Positions 8,433 to 17,262 of a stretch of 64,000 nt of DNA are shown in pieces. Below the pieces are notes generated by a model, which was not told the origin of the DNA, made no database searches, and was given only the letters and a program-made list of their open reading frames with translations. The stretch's first letter is position 1. Every line of letters starts with the position of its first letter. A program made the position numbers and the translations under genes. Source of the stretch: CAVVZJ01 sp963752755. GTDB lineage: Bacteria > Planctomycetota > Planctomycetia > Isosphaerales > Isosphaeraceae. The stretch spans positions 310,001-374,000 of the forward strand of contig CAVVZJ010000022.1 of the NCBI GenBank assembly GCA_963752755.1. The letters are read 5' to 3'.

Positions 8433-9872
8433 CTGATGCGATTCGTCGGGACCTACGCCGCCGGGGCCAGGGCGTGGAACAAGACCTTGTGCAGTGACTC
8501 GGGGAGTTGTTCCCCGGCCATGCCTCCGCCGGCCTGTGGAAAAACCCACTCCCGCCACAGCCAGCGACGGACCGAGGTCAACGCGTCGGAGAACGTCACG
8601 CCCACCTTGCCGGGCCACTCCACCCGCCCCGAACGCTTCGACTCGGGCAGGCTCTGGTACAGCAGGGCGACCACCGTATACAGCCCGAACAGGCACGGGG
8701 CGGCCCGCATCACCGTTCGGCGGCACCACCCCCTCGTCGTCTCCAGGCCGAGATGGCAGCGGGCCTCCTGAAATGTCGTCTCCAGGTTCCAGCGACCCGC
8801 ATAGGCCTCGATCATCGCCGTCGCCGTCATGGCGATGTCGGTGCTGAAGAAGTACTCGTCCCGGTGCGTCCCGGTCTGGTCCCTGACGAACACCCACACG
8901 ATCGGCACGAGCCCCTCGCCCGCCTTGTACCAGTGCCCCGTGCCGCTGAGCACCCCGACTTCTCGGCGGCCACCGCCGTACCAGGCGACCTCCTCGGTCT
9001 TCAGCGGGGCCCCGGCCACCGCCTGCTTCGGCTTGGGGCGGCGTGGCCCCTTCACAGGCGGTCGCCCCTTGCCCGAGTACGGCGGCGGTGGCTCGAACAG
9101 GTTGGCCTCGGGATGGAGCTTGCTGACCAGCCTCAGCCGAGCCTCGTGACGGTGGACGAACCGGGCCATCTGATGCGTGCCATAGCCCGAGTCGCCGACG
9201 AAGACGAACCTCCGCTCGGGGAACCACAGGAGCATGACCCGCAGCAGCGTGGCCATGATCCGGGCCGGGGTGCGGTGGGGACGGCGACGCTTCCGGTCAT
9301 CCTCCTCGGAGCGGTACAGGTCCACCAGGACCGGCAAGGCCCAGGGGCGATTGGCCCAGGGGAAGCGGACGAGCACGGCCAGGACGACCCACTTGTGGCC
9401 GTACCGCCAGGCGGTATAGCCATGGCTGGAGCGGACCGGGTCCCGATGGCGGGCCTTGCCGTAGACGAGCCGCCCGGGATGCCCGTCGACGGTGTCGTCG
9501 CCGACCAGGATCACGGGCTGGTCGGCGGGAACCAGGGCCAGGACGATCCGACAGAGCTGGCAAGCCAGCCGCAGGGCCGACCATTCGGCCGAGGAGAGGA
9601 CCCGCTGGTAGGTGGTGCGGTGCCCTTCGGCCAGAGGTTCGGCGGTGCGGAGCAGGTTGGCGACGGTCCGCCGCCCGGTGCAGAGGATGGCCGAGCCGAC
9701 GAGGGTGACGAATCGGGAGAACGTGGGGGTGGTGAAGACCGGGGCGAGGGCTTCGAGCAACGGTCGGGCTTCGGCAGGTATGATCATCGAGGGCCGTCCT
9801 GGGTCGGTGGCCTGGGGTGCGTGTGCAACTCCCCATGCTACCGCCGAGGCGGCCCCTCGGAATCTGCATCAG
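8433..9872 (-). mobile_element. Intact IS701-like insertion sequence with 4-bp target duplication
   Basis: The element is 1440 bp. Its ends are imperfect inverted repeats: left CTGATGCGATTCGTCGGGACC, right (read inward) CTGATGCAGATTCCGAGGGG, identical for the first seven bases and similar for about 20. TCGA is duplicated directly outside both ends (8429-8432 and 9873-9876). Length, terminal repeats and 4-bp duplication fit the IS701 family. It carries one transposase gene. The right end is 2 bp beyond the target duplication from the pckA stop, so insertion did not disrupt the gene but probably separated it from its native terminator. Confidence 0.85.
8453..9787 (-). CDS. IS701-type DDE transposase
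   Basis: 444 residues, full length and uninterrupted. The DDE catalytic elements are visible: VGDDTVDGH at about residues 95-103 (first Asp), FVFVGDSGYG in the middle (second Asp), and a C-terminal GRWNLETTFQEARCHLG with the glutamate. The conserved SSHGYTAWRYGHKWVVLA block follows the first Asp, as in the DDE_5/IS701 group. It catalyses cut-and-paste transposition of the surrounding element. The intact frame, paired terminal repeats and target duplication suggest a recent insertion that may still be active. Confidence 0.88.
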   Translation of the reverse strand: MIIPAEARPLLEALAPVFTTPTFSRFVTLVGSAILCTGRRTVANLLRTAEPLAEGHRTTYQRVLSSAEWSALRLACQLCRIVLALVPADQPVILVGDDTVDGHPGRLVYGKARHRDPVRSSHGYTAWRYGHKWVVLAVLVRFPWANRPWALPVLVDLYRSEEDDRKRRRPHRTPARIMATLLRVMLLWFPERRFVFVGDSGYGTHQMARFVHRHEARLRLVSKLHPEANLFEPPPPYSGKGRPPVKGPRRPKPKQAVAGAPLKTEEVAWYGGGRREVGVLSGTGHWYKAGEGLVPIVWVFVRDQTGTHRDEYFFSTDIAMTATAMIEAYAGRWNLETTFQEARCHLGLETTRGWCRRTVMRAAPCLFGLYTVVALLYQSLPESKRSGRVEWPGKVGVTFSDALTSVRRWLWREWVFPQAGGGMAGEQLPESLHKVLFHALAPAA

Positions 9873-9878
9873 TCGAGC

Positions 9879-11498
9879 TTATTCCCCCCCGGGTCCCGCC
9901 TCCCGGATCGCCCGATCCGCGAGCGGGAACCGCTCGAAATTCTCGCGGAACCGCCGCGCCAGGTCGCGGGCCTGGGCGTCGTAGGCCGAGTGGCTGTTCC
10001 ACGACTCCCGGGGGTCGAGGATCTCGGAGGGGACATCCGGGCAGCTTTGCGGGTGATCGAGCCCGAAGATCGGGTCCGTCCGGAACGAGACTTCACGCAG
10101 CGATCCCGACAGGATCGCGTCGACAATCGCCCGGGTGTAATTCAGGCTGATCCGGTGGCCCACGCCGTACGGTCCGCCGATCCAGCCGGTGTTGACCAGC
10201 CAGGCGCTCGACTGGTGTCGTCGCATCTTGGCGCCGAGCAGGTCGGCATACTTGCGGGGCGGCAAGGTCATGAACGGCGCCCCGAAGCAGGTGCTGAAGA
10301 CCGCCTCCGGTCCGCTCCCCAGCCCCCGCTCGGTGCCGGCGACCTTCGCCGTGTAGCCCGAGAGGAAGTGGTACATCGCCTGCTCCGGTGTGAGCCGAGC
10401 CACCGGCGGCAAAACGCCGAAGGCGTCGGCCGTGAGGAAGAGAATCTGCTCCGGATGGCCCCCCCGGCTGCCGGGGACGAAGTTCGGGATGAATTCGATC
10501 GGATAGGCCGCGCGCGTATTCTCGGTCAGGGTCGCGTCGGCGAAGTCCGGCACGCGGGTTTCCGGGTCGAGAACGACGTTCTCCAGCACCGTGCCGAACC
10601 GGATCGCCCGGTATATCTCCGGCTCGTTCAGGCGGTTCAGCCGGATGCACTTCGCATAACAACCGCCCTCGAAGTTAAAGACGCCGTCATCCGACCAGCC
10701 GTGCTCGTCGTCGCCGATCAGGTGACGCTGGGGGTCGGCCGAGAGCGTGGTCTTGCCCGTGCCGGACAGCCCGAAGAAGAGGGCCACGTCACCCCGCTCG
10801 CCGACGTTGGCCGAGCAGTGCATCGAGAAGATGCCGCGCAAGGGCAGCAGGTAATTCAGGATGCTGAAGACCGACTTCTTGATCTCGCCCGCGTAGAGCG
10901 TACCGCCGATCAGGACCTTCCGTTCACCGAAATGGATCAGGATGAACACCTCGCTCCGGGTGCCGTCGCGCTCGGGGACGGCATGGAAGTCGGGCGCCGC
11001 GATGATCGTGAACTCGGGGCGATGCCGGCTCAGTTCCTCGGACGTCGGGTTCACGAAAAGCTGGTGGGCGAAGAGCGCGTGATAGGCCCGCTCGCAGACG
11101 ACCCGGATCGGCAAGCGGTGCGAGGGGTCCGTGCCGCCGAAGGCGTCCTGCACGAAGACCTCGCGACCGGCCAGGTGCTTCATCACCCGGTCTTCCAGCG
11201 CCGCGAACTTCTCGGGGTCGAACGACTGGTTGACCGGCCCCCAGTCGATCTCCTTCTCGCTTGAAGGCTCGCGGACGACGAACTTGTCCTTCGGCGACCG
11301 CCCGGTGTACTTGCCGGTGCGGAAGACGATGGAGCCGTTGTCGGAGAGCACGCCCTCGCCACGTTTCAGCGCGTGCTCGATCAGGTGCGCCTGGGCCAGG
11401 TTGAAGTGGATCGTCCCGGAGACGTCCCGCCCCGCGACTTCGCCCGGGGTCGAGGCCCCGGCGACCGCTCGTACGACATCCTCGGCTGTCCGGCTCAT
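9879..11498 (-). CDS. pckA: Phosphoenolpyruvate carboxykinase (ATP)
   Basis: 539 residues, the normal length. It converts oxaloacetate and ATP to phosphoenolpyruvate, CO2 and ADP in the cytosol, the entry step of gluconeogenesis. Visible signatures are the substrate loop TGRSPKDKF (about 65-73), the family signature around LYAGEIKKSVFSILNYLLP, the P-loop GLSGTGKTT (243-251), the metal-binding GDDEHGW, and RTDPIFGL near the C-terminus. Start ATG 11498 gives MSRTAEDVV. The TAA stop lies 2 bp from the target duplication of the insertion sequence. It is the ATP-dependent type, not the GTP type. Malate dehydrogenase at 23.8 kb supplies its substrate. Confidence 0.96.
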   Translation of the reverse strand: MSRTAEDVVRAVAGASTPGEVAGRDVSGTIHFNLAQAHLIEHALKRGEGVLSDNGSIVFRTGKYTGRSPKDKFVVREPSSEKEIDWGPVNQSFDPEKFAALEDRVMKHLAGREVFVQDAFGGTDPSHRLPIRVVCERAYHALFAHQLFVNPTSEELSRHRPEFTIIAAPDFHAVPERDGTRSEVFILIHFGERKVLIGGTLYAGEIKKSVFSILNYLLPLRGIFSMHCSANVGERGDVALFFGLSGTGKTTLSADPQRHLIGDDEHGWSDDGVFNFEGGCYAKCIRLNRLNEPEIYRAIRFGTVLENVVLDPETRVPDFADATLTENTRAAYPIEFIPNFVPGSRGGHPEQILFLTADAFGVLPPVARLTPEQAMYHFLSGYTAKVAGTERGLGSGPEAVFSTCFGAPFMTLPPRKYADLLGAKMRRHQSSAWLVNTGWIGGPYGVGHRISLNYTRAIVDAILSGSLREVSFRTDPIFGLDHPQSCPDVPSEILDPRESWNSHSAYDAQARDLARRFRENFERFPLADRAIREAGPGGE

Positions 11499-11600
11499 CA
11501 GGTCCTTTCCTCGAACGGGCCAGCGAACGGCGGCGTCCCGACGCCCCGAGCATCCCCGCCCGGCGGCTCACCGTCAAGCCGGAGCGGGGAGGCCGACCCT

Positions 11601-12065
11601 TCACCAGCCGGCCGTGCCCGGACCGCCCTTGAACGGCCCGACGATCTCTCCGGTGATCCAGCCACCATAAAAATCCCCTTCCTGGACCCGGACCCGCTCG
11701 CCATCGACGAAGCAGGCGTCCACCCGGCCTGCGTAGAACGCCAGGTAGTTCCGGATCGCCTCGAAGCCAGGGGCCGGGTCGGGATACGACCAGGCGACGT
11801 CCGCCACCCGCCGCCCGCCGACGTTCCGAGTGTAGTACACGGCCCGACCCTTCCACTCGCAGAACGAGGACCGCGCCGAACGGGTCAGGAGGTCCATCCG
11901 GACGTCCTCCGGCGGCAGGTAGTAGACCGGCGGATGACTGGTTTCCAGCACGCGGCATGCCCGCCGCGACTCGGCGATCGTCTCCCCGCCCCATTCGATG
12001 CGGATGAGCTTGCTCGTCGGCTCGACCCGCGGCGGCCTCGGGTAATCCCAGACTGATTCCGGCAT
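11601..12065 (-). CDS. DUF427 family protein
   Basis: 154 residues. The sequence follows the DUF427 pattern: IRIEWGGETIAESRRACRV, then ETSHPPVYYLPPEDV, FCEWKGRAVYY, VADVAWSYPDPAPGFEAIRNYLAFY and a C-terminal GDFYGGWITGEIVGPFKGG. These are small beta-rich proteins of unknown biochemical role, common in bacteria and fungi. No signal peptide or membrane segment, so probably cytosolic. It follows the isochorismatase-fold gene on the same strand after about 70 bp and may be co-transcribed with it. Confidence 0.88.
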   Translation of the reverse strand: MPESVWDYPRPPRVEPTSKLIRIEWGGETIAESRRACRVLETSHPPVYYLPPEDVRMDLLTRSARSSFCEWKGRAVYYTRNVGGRRVADVAWSYPDPAPGFEAIRNYLAFYAGRVDACFVDGERVRVQEGDFYGGWITGEIVGPFKGGPGTAGW

Positions 12066-12135
12066 GGCGACATCCTCCCGGCGGGGAGACGGGCGGGCGG
12101 TGCCCGATCGCCGACGGCCGGGTTTCCCGCGCCCG

Positions 12136-12756
12136 TCACGATCCCCGGCCCTTCGTTGTATTCGCCAGCCGCTCGATGTCCAGTTCCGTCGTCGGCCGGG
12201 TATCGGCCTTCAGCAACGATTCCAACTGCCGAAGGGCATGCTCAGCTTCCCGCTCGCTCGCCGAGGCCACGGCATCCCGCGGCACGAATAGGTGGTAATC
12301 ACGCATGTAGGCGTCGCTCGCCGTGAACAGCACGCAGTTCTCGGCGGCGATCCCGGTCAGGATCAGCCGCTGTACCCCCAGGTAGCGCAGGAGGATATCG
12401 AGCGTCGTCGAGTAGAAGCCCGAATTCTTCGGCTTCAGCACGAAGTAATCGTCCTCCTCCGGCCGGAGCTTCTCCACCAGCGGACGCCCGCAGACGCCCT
12501 CTTCCAGGCAGTGCTCGACCTGCTGGCGAAAGTCGGACCGCCAGCGGCCGAAGTTGTCGTTGACATAGACGACCGGCACCCCCACCGCCCTCGCCCTCTT
12601 CTTGAACTCCGCCAGCCGTACGGCCATCGGCTCCGCCTGCCGGAGCATGGCCTGGCCCTCGGGGAATTCCAGGTCGTTGATGACATCGATCAACAGTAAG
12701 GCCACGTCGGACTTGTCCGGCACGTTCCCGTGCAGATCGGCGTTGCGCTCAGGCAT
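12136..12756 (-). CDS. Isochorismatase-family cysteine hydrolase
   Basis: 206 residues from ATG 12756, preceded by GGGAGGAGA, an excellent ribosome-binding site; the frame is open far upstream but that part is not homologous. The catalytic triad of the superfamily is visible: Asp24 in LLLIDVIND, a Lys at about 108-110 in FVLKPKNSGFYST, and Cys141 in GIAAENCVL, after the cis-peptide turn typical of the fold. Members hydrolyse amides (nicotinamidase, N-carbamoylsarcosine) or the isochorismate enol ether; the specificity here is unknown. Co-directional with the DUF427 gene downstream. Confidence 0.9.
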   Translation of the reverse strand: MPERNADLHGNVPDKSDVALLLIDVINDLEFPEGQAMLRQAEPMAVRLAEFKKRARAVGVPVVYVNDNFGRWRSDFRQQVEHCLEEGVCGRPLVEKLRPEEDDYFVLKPKNSGFYSTTLDILLRYLGVQRLILTGIAAENCVLFTASDAYMRDYHLFVPRDAVASASEREAEHALRQLESLLKADTRPTTELDIERLANTTKGRGS

Positions 12757-13356
12757 GGCGGTCTCCTCCCGGCTCCGGTGATGCGATCCGCGTGCCGATC
12801 GGGATGAGGCGTCGGTGCCGGAGTCCAGGGCTCTCCGGCAACCCAGGCTCCGCCCTCCGTCACCCTTTCCTTGAGGCTCCCCCGCCGCGTCCCAACCGCG
12901 AAACGACACGCGCCAACCTCCCAATCTTGTGCTATAATTAACTCTGACTCCTTGGCGATCCGGCGGCCATCCCAATCCCCACTCCTGGCCAGGCGTCGCG
13001 ACGCCGCAGCGCGTCCCGGACGCCGAACGAACTTCAAAATGGGCAAGATCTCCACTCTAACCCTTGGATAAATCTGAACTTGAGTTCGAGCCAGGAACGC
13101 GTCGGGTAGCGTCCCCCCGGCGTCCTGCCGCCGTCTCGCAGGCGTCCCGGGGGCGTCGCCTCCGCGTTCCCGTGTCGTCCCGATCATCGGAAAGCGGTCA
13201 AAGAAAGCTGTTCACGTCGTCCAATCGGCGCGGCCACCCAGGCGCTCGGAAGCACGGCTTCCAGTTCGATTCCGCAAGCGACGGGGGCGTGACGCGGTGG
13301 GTTGCGTCCAGGGAAGCCGGCTCGCCGGAATTCGGGCTGATTCCTCCCGGCCACGG
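12757..13356. other. 600-bp intergenic region carrying repeat copy A
   Basis: This lies between the starts of the isochorismatase gene and the end of the O-antigen-ligase-like gene, both on the minus strand. No gene is credible. It holds one copy of the dispersed two-box element (13022-13165) and an AT-rich patch (about 12927-12955, containing TGTGCTATAATTAA) that could serve as a promoter for the minus-strand isochorismatase gene or for an unseen transcript. The remainder is featureless GC-rich sequence. Confidence 0.5.
13022..13165 (+). repeat. Dispersed two-box repeat, copy A
   Basis: Box 1 is GCCGAACGAACTTCAAAATGG at 13022-13042. Box 2 begins GCGTCCCCCCGGCGTC at 13109 and continues as GCGTCC-rich sequence to about 13165. 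The spacer between them is exactly 66 nt. Three further copies occur at 20.9-21.0, 62.8-62.9 and 63.0-63.2 kb on the opposite strand with the same boxes and spacer length. The function is unknown. Confidence 0.75.
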
Positions 13357-15864
13357 TCAGTGTTGGGGCGAGCGTCTGGTCGAGCCGGCAGCCGGGGCGT
13401 TCAAGCGGGAACGGAGCGAGCGGCGAACGTCGGGGGGGAGGTTCTTCTCCTTGTGGGGAATGAGGGCGTCGAGGCGGAGCGCGGCCTGGGCGGCGTCGGC
13501 GGCTTCGGAAGCGAGGCCGGCGTTGGCGAGGGCGCGGGCCAGTTCGGCGCGCAGGCGGGCGTCGGTCGGATGGAGACGGACGGCGCGGCGGAGGGCGTCG
13601 AGGCGGTCGGCCTGGATCGTCCGGTGTTCGAAATCAGGCCAGCCCGACTTGTTCAAGACGTGTTCCGCGAGACCGGCCCGAAGCCTCTGCACGTCCAGGT
13701 TGTCGGGGTTGCGGGGCGGGGTCGCCGCCTTCTGGAGCGCCGAGTTGATCCGGTGCCAGACGATCCGGTCGGGACTGACCGGTTCACCTTCGGCCTGCCA
13801 GGCTTCCATCTCCAGCAAGCCGCGACCGATCCAGGGACGGCTGGCGTAGCGATCCGCCTCAGTGGCCTCCTTGTAGGCCGACTCGGCCTGCTCGTAGTAG
13901 GGCCGGGCCACCTGGAACGCCGCCGCGGCGCGGAGCGTGTCGGGGGCATCGGTGGGCTGCGTTCTCAACGCCTGCTCGTACGCCAGGCGGGCGTGCCCCA
14001 TCGCGACCTCGGCGCGTTCGAGGGCCGACTCGGCGACCCAGTGGGGACGGACCGTTCCGAGAAAGGTTCCCCCGACCGCCGCCCAGACCGCCGCCAGGCC
14101 GAACGAGCCGAGCCAGCCGTCGAGGGATCGGAGCCGGGCGCAGGGGCGGTCCGACCGGAGATTCAGACCGATCGCCACCAGGCCCCACAACGCCAGCGCC
14201 ACCGGCGCGAAGCCGATCCCGCCCGCGGCGAGCAGGTTGACCAGCACGGCCAGCACGCCCGCGCCCGCCGCCCAGGCCGGCAGTCGCGTGCCACTCCAGA
14301 GGGGCAGGCCCATCATGACCGCCCAGACCCAGGCCCCGCCCAGGACCAGCCAGCGCATCAGGTCGCCCTCGAACGGGTTGAACGACTGCGCGAACGGGCT
14401 CAGGTCGGGCCGCAGCACCATCGCCAGCAGCCAGCCGCCCAGCCCTGCGACGACGACCAGCCAGCCGGCTCGGGCCGGTGGCGCGGCGTCCCGCTGATCC
14501 GGCTCGCCGTCCGACTCCGGCTTGCGGCGGTCGCGACGGCGGTCGGTCGCCTCGGGCATTCGGACCGGACCGAGCAGGTCGCGAAACCCCAGGCCGATCG
14601 CGGCGAGAAGCGCCAGCAAGGCGGGCAGGCCGGCCGTCACCCAGACTTCGAGGAGGAGGTTATGGGGGTCGGAGATCCCCTCGCTCGCCTCGACGAGCTT
14701 GTTCCGGAGATAGGGCCCCGCGAAGTTGCCGGGACCGAGCCCGAACCACCAGCGCGTCGGGCCGTCCCAGAGGACGCGCCAGGTTCCGACCCAGTATTCC
14801 CAGCGGTAGCGCAGGGACTTGGTCGATTGGGTCAGGACCAGCCAGTCGAGCTGCCCGGTGACGGAGCCCACGACGACCAGCAAGCTTATCAGGGCCAGCA
14901 GGCCGACTCCCGCCCCGATCGCCAGGCGGGGAGACACGCGGCGTCGCTCTCGCCAGGCGAGCACGAGGATGGCAACGGCCAGGCCGACCCAGGCGCTCCG
15001 ACTCTTGGTCAGGAGCAGGCAACCGAGGACCAGCAAGGTCGGCGGCGCCGCCAGGAGCAGGGCGATCCAGCGGCCCTGGCGACGCTCGCGGTCGGCGAGC
15101 CGGGCGGCGCCCAGGGCGAGAATGAGAACCGCCGGGCCAACGAGGAAACCGGCCAGCGAGTTCGCGAGGGCGAACGTGGCGGTCGGTTCCTTCGAGCCGA
15201 GCAAACGGTCCTCGAAGTGCTTGCGGGAGACCGCATCATTGGCCACCCCCGCCAGCCGGAGCGCGACCTCGGGGTTCTGTCGGTAGAGGCGCTGGGTCTC
15301 CGGCTGGACCACGCCCACCTGATAGAAACCGAACGCCGCCAGGGCCACGGCGGTCGCCGCCAGCGAGGCGGCCAGCGCCGACGTCTCCCCGTCGTGTCGC
15401 GGAAGATGACGCATCAAGGCATAGGCGAGACCCACCCCGACCCACTCCCAGGCCAGGTTGATCGCGACGCGGGCCTCGGCCCCCTGTCTGGCACTGAGGG
15501 CGACCATCGCGAAGAGTCCATAGACGGCCAGGTCGGTCCACGACCAACGGAAGCGGACCCGCTGCCCGAAGAACGCACCCAGAATCGCGAGCAAGGCCGC
15601 GATGAGCAAGGCGGCCGACCAGCCGAGCCCCAGACCACTGCGGGCCTCGTCGTGGTACTCCCCGGGCCAGTAGGCCCGGGCGACGACCAGGGCGGCGGTC
15701 AGGCCGAGCGCGGCGCGTCGGAGCCACTCGCCGAGCCGCAGGAGGGGGTCCTCGGCCGGCCTCGCGAGCGTGGGCTCAGGCGGGATCGTCGCGGTCTGAT
15801 CGGCCGGGGACGTGCGTTCCCGCTGGCGACGGGGGAGGTGAGGACGCGGGTTTCGCCTGGGCAT
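13357..15864 (-). CDS. O-antigen ligase/polymerase-like membrane protein with C-terminal helical repeats
   Basis: 835 residues. A Pro/Arg-rich N-terminus leads into about a dozen membrane segments. The Wzy_C-like region contains LLLTKSRSAWVGLAVA followed by YRWEYWVGTWRVL and FGLGPGNFAGPY, the large periplasmic loop typical of O-antigen ligase/polymerase proteins. The last 230 or so residues are soluble and TPR-like (YEQALRTQPTDA, ALANAGLASEAADAAQAAL). It probably polymerises or transfers a lipid-linked glycan at the outer face of the inner membrane. The first 89 nt overlap the end of the WecA-like gene, so the two are likely coupled. The true start could lie further in. Confidence 0.8.
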   Translation of the reverse strand: MPRRNPRPHLPRRQRERTSPADQTATIPPEPTLARPAEDPLLRLGEWLRRAALGLTAALVVARAYWPGEYHDEARSGLGLGWSAALLIAALLAILGAFFGQRVRFRWSWTDLAVYGLFAMVALSARQGAEARVAINLAWEWVGVGLAYALMRHLPRHDGETSALAASLAATAVALAAFGFYQVGVVQPETQRLYRQNPEVALRLAGVANDAVSRKHFEDRLLGSKEPTATFALANSLAGFLVGPAVLILALGAARLADRERRQGRWIALLLAAPPTLLVLGCLLLTKSRSAWVGLAVAILVLAWRERRRVSPRLAIGAGVGLLALISLLVVVGSVTGQLDWLVLTQSTKSLRYRWEYWVGTWRVLWDGPTRWWFGLGPGNFAGPYLRNKLVEASEGISDPHNLLLEVWVTAGLPALLALLAAIGLGFRDLLGPVRMPEATDRRRDRRKPESDGEPDQRDAAPPARAGWLVVVAGLGGWLLAMVLRPDLSPFAQSFNPFEGDLMRWLVLGGAWVWAVMMGLPLWSGTRLPAWAAGAGVLAVLVNLLAAGGIGFAPVALALWGLVAIGLNLRSDRPCARLRSLDGWLGSFGLAAVWAAVGGTFLGTVRPHWVAESALERAEVAMGHARLAYEQALRTQPTDAPDTLRAAAAFQVARPYYEQAESAYKEATEADRYASRPWIGRGLLEMEAWQAEGEPVSPDRIVWHRINSALQKAATPPRNPDNLDVQRLRAGLAEHVLNKSGWPDFEHRTIQADRLDALRRAVRLHPTDARLRAELARALANAGLASEAADAAQAALRLDALIPHKEKNLPPDVRRSLRSRLNAPAAGSTRRSPQH

Positions 15865-16945
15865 CGAGTCGCTCCGACCGTCTCGTGGAGACCTCCAGCA
15901 ACGCCACCACCCCGAGCAAGCAGAGAGCCTGACCGACCACCACGGCCGCTTCCCCCGGCGACTGGAGCCGGTGCAGCAGCAGGGCGCCGAGCCCGGCGGC
16001 GAGCGTCACCAGATCAATCGTCGCCACGGCACGCGGCGGCGTCAAACCCCGTTCGACCAGGCGGTGCGAGAAATGCGAGCGGTCAGCTTGAAACGGGCTC
16101 CGGCCCTCACGCAAACGAATGAAGATGACAGACGCCGTATCGTAGAGCGGCACAGCCATCACCAGCAAGGGCGCCAGCACGCCGAATGGCGAGTAGCCCT
16201 CGCGGGTGAAGGTGCCGGAGACGGTGAGCGTGCCCAGCAGGAAACCCAGGAAGTTGCTGCCCGCATCCCCCATGAACAGCCGCGCCGGCGGGCGGTTGTG
16301 GATCAGAAAACCGGCCAGGGCCCCGACCAGAACCAGCAGGACCGCCGGCACGAACCGCGAGTCCACCGCCACCTGCGCCCCGGCGAACAGCAAGGCCGCG
16401 ATCAGGCCGACACTGGCGGCGAGGGCGTCCATGTTGTCGAGGAAGTTGAAGGCGTTCGTCAGCCCGACGATCCAGATGACGGTGAGGATCGCGGTCAGCC
16501 AGCGGAGCTGTTGAAAGACCGTCACCTGCTCTCCAAACCCCACGAAGACCGCCGCCAGACCAAACTGCACGGCCAGCCGCAACCGCCAGCCGAGGCCGAC
16601 GCGGTCGTCGGCCAGCCCCATCGCCATGATGACGGTGGAGAGCGCGAGGATCAGGGCCAGGGGACGCCACTTCGACCAGGCGCCGTCGATGTAACCAGCC
16701 AGGGTGCCCGAGAGGTACGGCCGCGCCAGCCAGGCCATCAGAGCGGCGAGGCCGATGGTGAGGATCGTCGTCATCCAGATCGCGACGCCGCCGCCGAGCG
16801 GGGTCGGAGCCTTGTGGGCCTTGCGACCGCCAGGCCGGTCCACCAGGTCGATCCTCGGCGCGACGAGCCGGGCGAGCCAGGAACAGCCCCATCCCAGGAT
16901 GAACGCGACGACCACCAGGACGACGCCGACCACGCCGAGGTTCAT
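15776..16945 (-). CDS. WecA/MraY-family undecaprenyl-phosphate sugar-1-phosphate transferase
   Basis: 389 residues from ATG 16945 (MNLGVVGVVLVVVAF). It has about ten membrane segments and the family's polar signatures: KAHKAPTPLGGGVAIW, MGLADDR with the paired aspartates, NAFNFLDNMDALAASVG, and RLFMGDAGSNFLGF. A C-terminal HFSHRLVERGLTP resembles the WecA/TagO loop. It transfers a sugar-1-phosphate from a UDP-sugar to undecaprenyl phosphate, starting synthesis of a surface polysaccharide. Absence of other mur genes and the coupled O-antigen-ligase-like gene argue for WecA/TagO rather than MraY. The tail is Pro/Ser-rich and overlaps the next gene. Confidence 0.88.
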   Translation of the reverse strand: MNLGVVGVVLVVVAFILGWGCSWLARLVAPRIDLVDRPGGRKAHKAPTPLGGGVAIWMTTILTIGLAALMAWLARPYLSGTLAGYIDGAWSKWRPLALILALSTVIMAMGLADDRVGLGWRLRLAVQFGLAAVFVGFGEQVTVFQQLRWLTAILTVIWIVGLTNAFNFLDNMDALAASVGLIAALLFAGAQVAVDSRFVPAVLLVLVGALAGFLIHNRPPARLFMGDAGSNFLGFLLGTLTVSGTFTREGYSPFGVLAPLLVMAVPLYDTASVIFIRLREGRSPFQADRSHFSHRLVERGLTPPRAVATIDLVTLAAGLGALLLHRLQSPGEAAVVVGQALCLLGVVALLEVSTRRSERLDAQAKPASSPPPSPAGTHVPGRSDRDDPA

Positions 16946-17262
16946 GACAGGGTTCCGCGGGATCGGGAAGAGGCGGCACCAGGACCAGCAACGGTCGAGC
17001 GACCGGGCCGCGCTCCTCCAGCGTAGCATATCCTGTGGGTTGCTCCCCCGATCGAGGGCGTCTTGAGGTCAGGCGAATCGTTCTGCGAATGCGGTAGGAC
17101 CGATGCCCCGGCTCACGGATCGGGACCACGGGACCTGGAGCGGTCCGTGGCCGGGGGATATGATGAGGAGTGTCATCCGCAAGGTCCGGGACCGTCTCGT
17201 TCGACCACCCGGATCGTTGTATCCGTCAACACAGCACCCCGGTCATGAGGGGCAGGATCACG
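16946..17262 (+). promoter_or_regulatory. Divergent intergenic region with candidate promoter for the binding-protein gene
   Basis: 317 bp between the divergent WecA-like and binding-protein genes. A TATGAT hexamer at 17159-17164 has TGGAGC 17 bp upstream (17136-17141), a fair -10 with a weak -35, reading toward the plus-strand gene. A short stem (CCACGG...CCGTGG) lies just upstream. No gene is credible. The promoter call rests on hexamer and spacing only. Confidence 0.3.

Noticed and set aside
8453..9787. Calling the transposase a generic IS4 element
   Set aside because: The 4-bp target duplication, 1.44-kb length and the VGDDTVDGH/SSHGYTAWRYGHKW block fit the IS701 group better.
13297..16122. 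941-codon open frame on the plus strand opposite the O-antigen-ligase-like gene
   Set aside because: It is antisense to a gene with clear membrane helices and motifs; its translation is Arg/Gly/Gln-rich without domains, as expected from GC-rich codon bias.
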